Counted from the first letter of the stretch, positions 1 to 5,577 are shown. The stretch is 6,070 bases of DNA from an uncultured Opitutia bacterium (GCA_937875975.1 CALEEU010000059.1:1-6070); one strand, 5' to 3'. Program-made: numbers and translations. Notes: a model not told the origin generated them from the letters alone.

Positions 1-314
1 TGGCAATCGAGCGGGCAGTCTTCGAGGCCGGCTTCAAGTACGGTCATCTTGATGCGCTTGTAGGCCGTGCCTTCGGCGTCATCCATGCGCTTCCAGTCGT
101 CGGCGGTCATCTCGTAGACCGCGCCCCAGACGCCAGGGGTGTCCTGGTCTTCCAAGACGTCGGCCGAACCGCCGCCCCAGGTTGAACTAGGGTGTGTGAA
201 GGCGAGGCGATGCTTAGGCAGGAAGGCTTTCCCGCGATAGCTGGAGCCGGGGCAACGGCGCTCCATCTGGGTGGAGTCCAGATTGGAAGCGTAGGCGAAA
301 TAGTACCGGCTCAT
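1..314 (-). CDS. Gamma-glutamylcyclotransferase-like (AIG2/GGCT fold) protein, 3' end off window
   Basis: Reading the minus strand from an ATG at 314-312 gives 104 open codons before the window edge, so the C-terminus is missing. The N-terminus YYFAYASNLDSTQMERRCPG (residues 4-23) matches the glycine/serine-rich substrate loop of the GGCT/AIG2 family, whose consensus is Y-G-S-N-L; here the second position is Ala (YASN, residues 8-11). It continues with FLPKHRLAFT, WGGGSADV and GVWGAVYEM (61-69), the usual strand order, and an AEGTAYKR segment whose Glu81 sits where the family's catalytic acid lies. Family enzymes release 5-oxoproline from gamma-glutamyl dipeptides or amines in the cytoplasm; the true substrate is not known here. 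No strong Shine-Dalgarno is visible. The gene starts just downstream, in its own direction, of the repeat island at 373-564, so its promoter probably lies at 315-372 or inside the repeats. Fold assignment is confident, enzyme activity less so. Confidence 0.85.
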   Translation of the reverse strand, partial: MSRYYFAYASNLDSTQMERRCPGSSYRGKAFLPKHRLAFTHPSSTWGGGSADVLEDQDTPGVWGAVYEMTADDWKRMDDAEGTAYKRIKMTVLEAGLEDCPLDC

Positions 315-372
315 GCGAAGGGAAGGGAACTTTGCCCATCTCGGGCAGAGATGCAATCATGCAACCAAAGAT

Positions 373-395
373 GGGGGTCTGCTGGCATGGTGAAC
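373..395 (+). repeat. Perfect 23-bp inverted repeat, left copy (tip motif 1)
   Basis: This 23-bp block starts with five G, then TCTGCTGGCATGGTGAAC. It is the exact reverse complement of 542-564. It is the only copy of the tip motif in the window without an obvious perfect hairpin on its G-run side; the bases just before it (ccaaagat) are unstructured. Confidence 0.85.
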
Positions 396-494
396 GGCTG
401 CGAAGAAATCTCAGGAATAGCCGCTCAACGTCCGTGCCGCTGGCTATTAATAACTTGCAGACTAGGGTGACGGCTTTGCTTCGCAGCGTGCCAG

Positions 495-511
495 CATGCC
501 AGCAGTTCCCC
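495..511 (-). repeat. Tip motif 2 (inverted), followed by hairpin
   Basis: On the minus strand this reads GGGGAACTGCTGGCATG. It is the right end of the 373-511 palindromic unit and abuts the hairpin at 512-528 with no spacer. Confidence 0.8.
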
Positions 512-528
512 TCGCGGCTACGCCGCGA
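512..528. other. Perfect hairpin abutting tip motif 2
   Basis: Arms TCGCGGC (512-518) and GCCGCGA (522-528) pair perfectly around the loop TAC. The hairpin touches the C-run of tip motif 2. No gene ends here, so it is more likely part of the repeat, or a relic of an older junction, than a gene terminator. Confidence 0.6.
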
Positions 529-541
529 CTGCTTCTCAGCA

Positions 542-564
542 GTTCACCATGCCAGCAGACCCCC
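542..564 (-). repeat. Perfect 23-bp inverted repeat, right copy (tip motif 3)
   Basis: This is the exact reverse complement of 373-395. Beyond its inner end the similarity continues imperfectly: on the minus strand TGCTGAGAAGCA follows, against GGCTGCGAAGAA in the left copy. Its C-run, extending to 566, lies one base from the hairpin at 568-586. Confidence 0.85.
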
Positions 565-567
565 CCG

Positions 568-586
568 CGCTAAGCTGCGCTTAGCG
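568..586 (-). terminator. Hairpin at the stop codon of the tandem-ACT gene
   Basis: Arms CGCTAAGC (568-575) and GCTTAGCG (579-586) pair perfectly around TGC. In the minus direction the hairpin spans the TAA stop (583-581) of the ACT gene and is followed by a G-run and tip motif 3. There is no U-tract, so this is not a textbook intrinsic terminator. It could end transcription with help, protect the 3' end, or belong to the repeat. Confidence 0.45.
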
Positions 587-1039
587 GGCAATATCATTCC
601 GGCCCAGGACGGTGATGCCGTGGCTGGATAGAACGGAGGCGGCGAGTTCCTGCGCTTCCGTTCGGACGACGAGACCGTAGCGGCCGTTCGGACGGAAGAG
701 GAAAGGGTAGACGTAATGGATATTGATCTCGGCCTTGAGCAGGACGCCGGTGACGTCCTTGAGCTGGGCTTCCGACTGGAGTTCGATGGCGACGACAGGG
801 ACGTCGTCGTGGGCGAAATGGTGCTCGTCGAGAATCTGTTCGGCCCGCTCAGGGTAGTCGACGACGATACGGATGATCGTGGAGTCAGTCGTGTCGACCA
901 GACACAGTGCCATGATGTGGACGTCGGCGCCAGCGAGGGACTCGATCATTTCGTTGAGTCGTCCGACCTTGTTCTCGACGAAGATGGAGAACTGGCGGAC
1001 AGGTCCGAGGTCAGGTTGCTGGGAGAGTTCGGCGGCCAT
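581..1039 (-). CDS. Tandem ACT-domain protein (COG4747-like)
   Basis: A 152-residue cytoplasmic protein with two consecutive ACT domains and no fused enzyme. ACT1 begins near residue 15 (QFSIFVENKVGRLNEMIESL, with the family's N-K-x-G-R-L turn) and runs to about residue 85. ACT2 runs from about 85 to the end and includes LLKAEINIHYVYPF, the usual 'linked-helix then aromatic strand' pattern of stand-alone tandem ACT proteins. ACT pairs bind small ligands, usually amino acids, at domain interfaces, and stand-alone forms are presumed regulatory; the ligand cannot be read here. The ATG at 1039-1037 is followed by about 14 residues (with LSQQPDLGPV) before ACT1, somewhat longer than relatives that start directly on the first strand. 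No clear Shine-Dalgarno is seen. It diverges from the TonB receptor gene. Its stop lies inside a hairpin leading into the repeat island. Confidence 0.9.
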   Translation of the reverse strand: MAAELSQQPDLGPVRQFSIFVENKVGRLNEMIESLAGADVHIMALCLVDTTDSTIIRIVVDYPERAEQILDEHHFAHDDVPVVAIELQSEAQLKDVTGVLLKAEINIHYVYPFLFRPNGRYGLVVRTEAQELAASVLSSHGITVLGRNDIAR

Positions 1040-1130
1040 CGAGAAACATTATGACAATCCGGATGCGTTTCTCCAGCCCCATCTGAGCAGGACGGGCCCT
1101 TTGACTTGACTTACATCTTCTTATGCAGAT
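1040..1130. promoter_or_regulatory. Divergent promoter region, ACT gene / TonB receptor
   Basis: This 91-bp gap separates two divergent starts. Toward the receptor it holds two overlapping TTGACT boxes (1101-1106 and 1106-1111), both good -35 matches. No -10 at ideal spacing is convincing; TATGCA at 1122-1127 is the nearest candidate. Toward the ACT gene, CATAAT on the minus strand about 10 bases before the ATG resembles a -10 box, which would imply a very short leader. The gap is too short for a cobalamin riboswitch. Confidence 0.35.
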
Positions 1131-2984
1131 ATGAAGATATGTATGTTAACCCTCGCGGTTCTTTTTTTAGCTCAGGCACCAACCCGTCTGCCGGACACGG
1201 TCGTGATCGAAACTCGGCAAGCCACCCCGTTGGCTGACGCCTCGCCTTCGGTCAGTCGCCTCGATGTCACGGCCGCGACAGAATCGGGCCTGACGACGCT
1301 CGCCAGCCTCCTGGGGGGCGCGCCGGGCGTCTACGCGACCGAGCAGTCGGGCGAAGGCTCCGTGGGTTCACTGTTTCTCCGTGGTACGAACTCGACCCAG
1401 ACGGCGGTGCTGCTCGATGGGCGTCGCCTTCCGCAGGGCTTTTCCAATTCTTACGAGATCGGGCGCTACCGTATCTTCGGCCTGTCCTCGGTGGAGATCC
1501 TCCGTGGTCCGTCCTCCTCGCTCTACGGCGCGAATGCGCTTGGTGGTGTGATCGATCTACGCCAGCAGTCTCCGCTTTCCGCCAAGGCCGGCTCGACGTT
1601 CGTCGCCGAAGGGGGTTCCTACGGCCGCGGCTCGTTGGGACTCGCCTTTCTTTCGAACAACGCCGTCGGCGGGCAGGCTGCGACAACTGGCACGGCAATC
1701 AGTCTCTCGGCCTCGCACGACGACGGCTGGCGCCCGAACGGCGAACGCGATGCGCTGAGTACCTATCTCAAGCACGAGTGGCGCTTGTCGCCCAACCTAG
1801 TGTTCGACCTGGTCGGCTCGGCCGACCATGGCAAGGCTGGCCTGCCCGGGCAAGATATCGGCGGGACATCGAGTCTGACGGATTGGCAGCGTGACAGTGG
1901 CTGGCTGCTGTCGCCCGGCCTTCGCTTTCAGGATGCGAACACGGATGCCACGTTCTTCTGGTCCCGCGCTGGTAGCGCGATTTCCAGCGTCACGGCGCCC
2001 TTCGCCAACCGATACCTGTTGGGTCGCGATGAGCTGACGGCCTTCGTCGACCGCAAGGTGCGCGCTGACCTTACCCTCGGCCTCGGCCTCACCTACGAGC
2101 GGTCAACCTTCGAGCAGTTCGACGTGACCACGAACAGCCAGACGTGGGCGGATACGCATGAGAGCCTTGGTGTCTGGACGCGTGCTGACTGGCAGGTGAC
2201 TTCGGTCGACCGCATTCGTGCTTCCGTCCGCGACGATCGCTTCACCGATTTCGCCGGCAAGACCACGGGTGAGGTTTCCTATTCCCATCGCTTCACCAAG
2301 GAACTGCTTGCGCACGCCAAGGTCGGCACCGCTTACCGAGCCCCCGCCGCCAACGACCTCGCCTACGGCACGCACCTCGGCCTGCCGCTCCGCCCGGAAA
2401 GTAATACTGGTTCTGAAATCGGCCTGCGACACGAGAATGCCGTGCCCGGCGCGCTGTCGTGGACGCTCGTCGCTTTCCGCAACGAACTAACCGACCTCAT
2501 CGACAGTAATCCCGTTAGCTTTCAGAGCTATAACATCGCGAAAGCCCGCACCCAAGGGGTCGAGGCTGGCCTTGAGGCACGTCCGGCTAAAGGCCTGCGC
2601 GTCTTCGGCGCGACCACCTGGCTCGACAGCGAGATCCGATCCACCGACTACCTCTTTGGCACCGGTCTGACCGGGGACAAACTGCTGCGCCGACCTTCGT
2701 TCACCCTGACGCTCGGCGTGGAAGTCATCCCGAATGACGACTGGACCTTCGGGCTCTCCGCCGCGCACCTGCGCGGCCGCGAAGACTATGATTGGAATAG
2801 CAGCAGCCGCCTGAGCCTGCCGGATGCGACCTACGTCCGCGTCTGGCTCCGCCGCATCCTCGCGGACGGTACCGAGATCTCCTTGCGCATCGAGAACCTC
2901 TTCGGCGAAGACGCTCCGCCCGCCGCCTTTGGTTTCGGCGCCCAGCCCCGTTCGGCGTATGTGGGGCTGACGCGCAAGTTCTGA
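1131..2984 (+). CDS. TonB-dependent outer-membrane receptor, BtuB-like size and layout
   Basis: A 617-residue receptor that would import a scarce ligand across the outer membrane using TonB-ExbB-ExbD energy. Residues 1-16 (MKICMLTLAVLFLAQA) form a short signal peptide. DTVVIET (22-28) resembles a TonB box. The plug spans about 45-145, with LFLRGTNSTQTAVLLDGR (81-98) and VEILRGPSSSLYGANALGGV (121-140), the two most diagnostic plug motifs. The rest (about 155-617) is a beta-barrel with alternating strands, ending YVGLTRKF, where the terminal Phe is the outer-membrane insertion signal. Length is close to BtuB (about 614), but the ligand is unproven: no cobalamin riboswitch precedes it and no cobalamin genes adjoin. 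ATG 1131 is preferred over the ATG at 1143 because it supplies Lys2 to the signal peptide; no Shine-Dalgarno is visible. The gene appears complete and intact. Confidence 0.93.
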   Translation: MKICMLTLAVLFLAQAPTRLPDTVVIETRQATPLADASPSVSRLDVTAATESGLTTLASLLGGAPGVYATEQSGEGSVGSLFLRGTNSTQTAVLLDGRRLPQGFSNSYEIGRYRIFGLSSVEILRGPSSSLYGANALGGVIDLRQQSPLSAKAGSTFVAEGGSYGRGSLGLAFLSNNAVGGQAATTGTAISLSASHDDGWRPNGERDALSTYLKHEWRLSPNLVFDLVGSADHGKAGLPGQDIGGTSSLTDWQRDSGWLLSPGLRFQDANTDATFFWSRAGSAISSVTAPFANRYLLGRDELTAFVDRKVRADLTLGLGLTYERSTFEQFDVTTNSQTWADTHESLGVWTRADWQVTSVDRIRASVRDDRFTDFAGKTTGEVSYSHRFTKELLAHAKVGTAYRAPAANDLAYGTHLGLPLRPESNTGSEIGLRHENAVPGALSWTLVAFRNELTDLIDSNPVSFQSYNIAKARTQGVEAGLEARPAKGLRVFGATTWLDSEIRSTDYLFGTGLTGDKLLRRPSFTLTLGVEVIPNDDWTFGLSAAHLRGREDYDWNSSSRLSLPDATYVRVWLRRILADGTEISLRIENLFGEDAPPAAFGFGAQPRSAYVGLTRKF

Positions 2985-3010
2985 CGCGAAGGTTCGTCAG
3001 AACCTTCGCG
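2985..3010 (+). terminator. Strong hairpin immediately after the TonB receptor stop
   Basis: Arms CGCGAAGGTTC (2985-2995) and GAACCTTCGCG (3000-3010) pair perfectly over 11 bp around loop GTCA. The hairpin begins on the base after the TGA stop (2982-2984). It is followed by TGGGG and tip motif 4, not by a U-tract. Position suggests a terminator or 3'-end-protecting structure; the missing U-run argues against simple intrinsic termination. Confidence 0.55.
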
Positions 3011-3011
3011 T

Positions 3012-3028
3012 GGGGTTCTGCTGGCATG
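3012..3028 (+). repeat. Tip motif 4, left end of RAYT unit
   Basis: GGGGTTCTGCTGGCATG, followed by GTGAACGGCTG. The stretch 3018-3039 (from CTGCTGG) is the same as 379-400 in the left island plus one further G, so the similarity reaches well beyond the 17-bp core. One T separates it from the hairpin at 2985-3010. Confidence 0.85.
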
Positions 3029-3038
3029 GTGAACGGCT

Positions 3039-3142
3039 GGCCGCCGCAGGGCGGCCGAGGGTAGGGGCGTGGCTTCGCCGCGCCCTCCGCCTAGGAGTGC
3101 ACGATGAATCGTGCCCCTACCTTGGTTCGCCCTGCGGCGAAC
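3039..3142 (+). repeat. Composite REP/BIME element, copy A
   Basis: A 104-bp array of palindromes. Hairpin 1 has arms GGCCGCC/GGCGGCC (3039-3045, 3050-3056). Then comes GTAG (3061-3064), at the foot of hairpin 2, with arms GGGCGTGGC/GCCGCGCCC (3065-3073, 3077-3085, one G-T pair). An apex CTCC/GGAG (3086-3097) follows. Hairpin 3 has arms GCACGA/TCGTGC (3099-3104, 3109-3114), then CTAC (3117-3120). Hairpin 4 has arms GTTCGCC/GGCGAAC (3125-3131, 3136-3142). GTAG and CTAC face inward, as in paired inverted REPs, and outer GTAGGGGC/GCCCCTAC can also pair. The transposase stop codon lies in the CTAC. Confidence 0.9.
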
Positions 3143-3590
3143 GGTTACGGGGCCAGATCTTAGTGTAAGGCCAATCGGATGGTGCTGCGCAAAGATTAGC
3201 CCTGACGGGATTCATCAGCACATAATTCCATTTCTCTCTTACGGAGGTCTCGTTGCGGATGCGGTGATCGAAGGCATCTCTTTGCCAATCGATTTGTCCC
3301 GCTATTGTGGTCTTAGCTTTGAATAGTCGAATCGCCTTGGGAATCCCAGTGATCCGTGGAATGTCGGCTATCAGGTGGACGTGATCCGGCATGGCTACCA
3401 TCAGCCTGGGATTCCAGTTGTGGTCGCTGAGCATTGATTCGGCGGCGGTGACTAGGGCGTGCCAAGAGATTTCATTCGCAAGCTGATCACGAATTCGATC
3501 TCGGCAACAGAGGGTGAGGAAGACGGGGTCGCTTTCCTTAGCCCAAGCAGGTCTGACGTGGGTGAGTTTCTTGCGCGGGGTGAAGCTCAT
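3117..3590 (-). CDS. REP-associated tyrosine transposase (RAYT, Y1/HUH family)
   Basis: An apparently complete RAYT of 157 residues from ATG at 3590-3588, or 165 from an in-frame TTG at 3614-3612. ATG is preferred because MSFTPRKKLTHVRPAW fits the family's N-terminus. In the 165-residue numbering the metal-binding H-U-H motif is H78-V-H80 within MPDHVHLI. WQRDAFDHRIRNE (110-122) is the conserved central block, and Y131 in WNYVLMNPVRANL is the catalytic tyrosine. These single-tyrosine HUH nucleases nick single-stranded DNA at REP hairpins carrying a GTAG foot, and are thought to spread or maintain REPs. No catalytic residue is missing. The last eight residues (SPQGEPR and the preceding Arg) are encoded by hairpin 4 of BIME copy A, and the TAG stop is the TAG of its GTAG. 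Upstream, TAGAAT (minus, just before the TTG) is a possible -10. Confidence 0.93.
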   Translation of the reverse strand: MSFTPRKKLTHVRPAWAKESDPVFLTLCCRDRIRDQLANEISWHALVTAAESMLSDHNWNPRLMVAMPDHVHLIADIPRITGIPKAIRLFKAKTTIAGQIDWQRDAFDHRIRNETSVREKWNYVLMNPVRANLCAAPSDWPYTKIWPRNRSPQGEPR

Positions 3591-3653
3591 CCGCTCATCT
3601 TCGCGATTCTCCAAGTCTTGCGGATTCTATTGATTACCTAGGTATTTTCTATT

Positions 3654-3757
3654 GGCCGCCGCAGGGCGGCCGAGGGTAGGGGCGTGGCTTCGCCGCGCCC
3701 TCCGCCTAGGAGTGCACGATAAATCGTGCCCCTACCTTTGTTCGCCCTGCGGCGAAC
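3654..3757 (+). repeat. Composite REP/BIME element, copy B
   Basis: Same length and order as copy A and in the same orientation, with two differences in 104 bases (GATAAAT for GATGAAT in the hairpin 3 loop, and TTTG for TTGG before hairpin 4). Both changes fall outside paired arms. It lies just upstream of the transposase start, so A and B bracket the gene as direct repeats and could delete it by recombination. Its final base overlaps tip motif 5. Confidence 0.9.
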
Positions 3758-3774
3758 ATGCCAGCAGTTCCCCC
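3757..3774 (-). repeat. Tip motif 5, right end of RAYT unit
   Basis: Minus strand GGGGGAACTGCTGGCATG. It matches tip motif 2 (495-511) base for base over the shared 17. Three bases (GTA) separate it from the hairpin at 3778-3796. Confidence 0.85.
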
Positions 3775-3777
3775 GTA

Positions 3778-3796
3778 CAGTAAGCTCTGCTTACTG
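3778..3796 (-). terminator. Hairpin after the DUF3472 gene stop
   Basis: Arms CAGTAAGC (3778-3785) and GCTTACTG (3789-3796) pair perfectly over 8 bp around TCT. In the minus direction it starts three bases after the TAA stop (3802-3800) and is followed by TAC, five G and tip motif 5. It has no U-tract. Confidence 0.5.
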
Positions 3797-3799
3797 CGC

Positions 3800-5476
3800 T
3801 TACTTCGTCGGCAGCTTTGCGAACTCAATCACCGGCTCTTTGCCCGCCGGCACCGCGAGCATGACGCCGCGCTTGCCGTCGGTGCTCGAGTAACCACCGG
3901 TGATCAGCGCCACGGAGTTGCCTTCGACGGTATGGGCGTAGTCCTTGCGGCCGAGTTCCGAGGTCGCGCTGGTCTTGGCTTCCTTGAGCGCGATCCACTT
4001 GCCGGCAGCGTTGCGGATCCAGAGGTTGGAATAGAGGCATTTGCGTTCGACCTGGCCGTAGGAGCCGGACCAGTCTTCGACGAAGGAATAGAGGCCGTCG
4101 AGTTTGGCCGCGGTTTTCGGACGACGGAACGACGTCAGGAAGCGCCACTGACCGGTCTCGGCGAGCTTCACCCAGGCCGAGAAGATCGCGGCGTCGCCGT
4201 CGGCCTTCACGCCAAGCAGGAATGAATAGGTCGTGTTGTCCTTCCACGAGTAATCGAGGTGGCTATGACCGCCCGAGCCTTCGTGGTCGAAGGCCGACGC
4301 CACGACGTCCTGGCCCTTGGCGACCGTCGTTACGACGAGGTCGCGCAGTTCTTCGGCGCTGACCTTCTTGGCGTCGTTCTTGACGTAGCCGTTATCCCAG
4401 AGCGAGTAGATGAACACCCGATCCTTGGCCTCGGTGCCGGCCGTCTTGCGTTGGTAGCCGAAGTAGCCGTGGCCAAAGCCCAGTACGCAGTTGTAGGTCG
4501 TGGGCGGGCCGGGCAGAGACTTCGATTCGGCGTAGGCCCAGAGGGCGGTCTCACCCTTGGGCACTGGGTAGCCGAAGTGCACGGACTGCGCATTGCCGTT
4601 TGGGAGCGCCCAGATCTCTGGATTGGTCGCGCCGTTGAGCAGAAGTCCGTTCAGCGTCACGCTCCCGTTGGCTTCCTGGGGCTCCAGCGCGACGAGATAA
4701 GTGCCGGCGGCAGGGAAGGTGAGGGCAATCTCCTTGGAGAGCGCGGGCTTGCCGGTGCCTTCGAGCTGGACGGCGACCTTGGCCGTCTTCTTCAGCGTAT
4801 CCAGCTTGAGGTTATCGACGACGTGCGCGGCCAGAGTGGCCGTGGAGCCTTTGTTCGCAGTGAAGCGTACAGAGAGTTTTTTCACGCCTGGTTTTTCAAC
4901 GACGACGGGGATGAGTAATCGTCCACCGGCTTTCTGGATCGTGGCCGCACCGACTCCGCCGCGGTCGCCGACCGAGATTTCCGGCGATTCGGTGTAGGCG
5001 GTCTTCAGGTGCAGGAGTGGCACCGCGGTCGCCTTAGCCTTGGCGTTCGCTGCGCAGGTGAAGCGATAGCCGTGCAGGGTCACCGACCCTTTGCGTTCTT
5101 TGGCTTCGAGCTGTAAGAAGGCGGGTGCGTCGGCCAGCGCATTGAATGTCCCCAGAGCGACCCACTCAGGCTTGCCCGAGCCTTCGATTTTACCGGATGC
5201 ATTGTACGCCTTGCCGGCGACCTTGCCCGTCAGCGTGGCCGACTTGCCGGTCGGCATCGTCACCAGCGCTTCGGCGGACCATTCGCCTTTGTCGGAGAAA
5301 CTGAAGAACGCGAAGACGCCTTTGTCGCCGTTGAACTCCGCGGTGACCTTGCCGCTACTCTCGACGAACTTGGCTCCGAAGCGGCTAGGGCTGGTGGATT
5401 CCAAGCCGACCTCGTTGGCTGACAGAGCTAGACAGGGAAGGGTGAGAAGGAACGTAAAGAGACGCTTCAGGGGCAT
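3800..5476 (-). CDS. Secreted DUF3472 protein with duplicated N-terminal modules
   Basis: A 558-residue exported protein. Residues 1-20 (MPLKRLFTFLLTLPCLALSA) form a signal peptide; the Cys15 context (TLPC) is not a lipobox. Two related beta-rich modules follow, about 21-145 and 150-285; each carries EG(S/T)GKP and closes with a GSVTL(H/N)G strand (130-136 and 271-277), reminiscent of DUF5077-like modules. The C-terminal part (about 295-545) is DUF3472: FIYSLWDNG (355-363), HEGSGGHSHLDYSWKDNTTY (398-417), WRFLTSFRRPKT (444-455), GLYSFVEDW (461-469) and RKCLYSNLWIRNAAGKW (478-494) are its signature blocks. DUF3472 has no settled function; it is often found with polysaccharide-related genes. 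It was likely acquired or kept as a stand-alone gene: it is convergent with the RAYT island's left neighbour and divergent from the di-haem gene. The ATG at 5476-5474 has no strong Shine-Dalgarno; an AGGAG lies about 17 bases upstream, too far for normal use. Confidence 0.9.
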   Translation of the reverse strand: MPLKRLFTFLLTLPCLALSANEVGLESTSPSRFGAKFVESSGKVTAEFNGDKGVFAFFSFSDKGEWSAEALVTMPTGKSATLTGKVAGKAYNASGKIEGSGKPEWVALGTFNALADAPAFLQLEAKERKGSVTLHGYRFTCAANAKAKATAVPLLHLKTAYTESPEISVGDRGGVGAATIQKAGGRLLIPVVVEKPGVKKLSVRFTANKGSTATLAAHVVDNLKLDTLKKTAKVAVQLEGTGKPALSKEIALTFPAAGTYLVALEPQEANGSVTLNGLLLNGATNPEIWALPNGNAQSVHFGYPVPKGETALWAYAESKSLPGPPTTYNCVLGFGHGYFGYQRKTAGTEAKDRVFIYSLWDNGYVKNDAKKVSAEELRDLVVTTVAKGQDVVASAFDHEGSGGHSHLDYSWKDNTTYSFLLGVKADGDAAIFSAWVKLAETGQWRFLTSFRRPKTAAKLDGLYSFVEDWSGSYGQVERKCLYSNLWIRNAAGKWIALKEAKTSATSELGRKDYAHTVEGNSVALITGGYSSTDGKRGVMLAVPAGKEPVIEFAKLPTK

Positions 5477-5542
5477 CAGTTCGTTTTAATGACTCCTTCA
5501 TGCGTGACCACCCCTTTAATCGAGCGGTAAATGCACGATGCA

Positions 5543-5559
5543 GCGCCCCTGCGGGGCGC
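5543..5559. other. Perfect hairpin abutting the left G-run of the solo BIME unit
   Basis: Arms GCGCCCC (5543-5549) and GGGGCGC (5553-5559) pair perfectly around TGC. Five G (5560-5564) follow with no spacer, then TTTCAATATCATC leads into BIME copy C. This repeats the hairpin/G-run order seen at the RAYT unit. Confidence 0.65.
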
Positions 5560-5577
5560 GGGGGTTTCAATATCATC

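Larger units (their letters stand above)
373..511. repeat. MITE-like palindromic element with 33-bp imperfect inverted ends
   Basis: The left end (373-405) and the reverse complement of the right end (479-511) match at 26 of 33 positions. The matches include the outer GGGG, the CTGCTGGCATG block and an inner GCTGCGAAG block (397-405 against 479-487). The middle carries a second inverted pair, AATAGCC (416-422) and GGCTATT (442-448). The whole 139-bp unit could therefore fold into one long branched hairpin. It contains no credible ORF; two overlapping open frames across it have no recognisable sequence. The outer tip matches the tips of the transposase-bearing unit at 3012-3774, which suggests a non-autonomous relative. 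Confidence 0.7.
3012..3774. mobile_element. RAYT/REP unit ('REPtron'-like) with inverted tip motifs
   Basis: A 763-bp unit lying between convergent genes. The left tip GGGGTTCTGCTGGCATG (3012-3028) and the right tip at 3757-3773 are inverted copies, matching 15 of 17 bases; only the two bases after the G-run differ. Inside each tip lies a 104-bp composite REP element in direct orientation, and between these is an intact REP-associated tyrosine transposase on the minus strand. Hairpins stand just outside both tips (2985-3010 and 3778-3796). Base composition inside the transposase is visibly less GC-rich (47-57% in sampled 60-base rows, against up to 77% in the receptor gene). RAYT genes flanked by their cognate REPs are a known arrangement. 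The outer tips are the unusual part, and the exact element boundary is inferred. Confidence 0.7.

Noticed and set aside
192..631. Two overlapping plus-strand open frames of 92 and 99 codons
   Set aside because: They run through the GGCT-like gene on the opposite strand and the palindromic repeats, with no recognisable domain or start signal.
716..1109. Plus-strand open frames opposite the ACT gene
   Set aside because: Highly acidic or low-complexity translations typical of antisense frames in GC-rich coding DNA; the minus-strand ACT domains explain the region.
1040..1130. Cobalamin riboswitch upstream of the BtuB-like receptor
   Set aside because: Only 91 bases separate the divergent genes and no B12-box-like or large structured leader is visible, so no riboswitch is supported and the B12 ligand stays unproven.
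3111..3326. Plus-strand ORF beginning MPLPWFALRRT, and a similar start at 5609 on the minus strand
   Set aside because: The shared N-terminus is only the translated hairpin 4 side of the BIME; it is a repeat artefact and not a protein family.
3635..3644. TACCTAGGTA palindrome upstream of the RAYT as an operator
   Set aside because: A single 10-bp palindrome is expected by chance at this scale and there is no second copy or regulator to support it.
3039..3757. CRISPR-like or direct-repeat array
   Set aside because: Only two direct copies separated by a gene, each internally palindromic and with no spacers; this is a REP/RAYT arrangement.
3825..4918. Long open frames on both strands overlapping the DUF3472 gene
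   Set aside because: Shadow frames: the 558-codon minus-strand frame has a signal peptide and a continuous DUF3472 domain, and the others show no domain.
5432..5476. Lipoprotein signal in the DUF3472 protein
   Set aside because: Cys15 is preceded by Pro and the context TLPC does not fit a lipobox; SPase I cleavage after LALSA is more likely.
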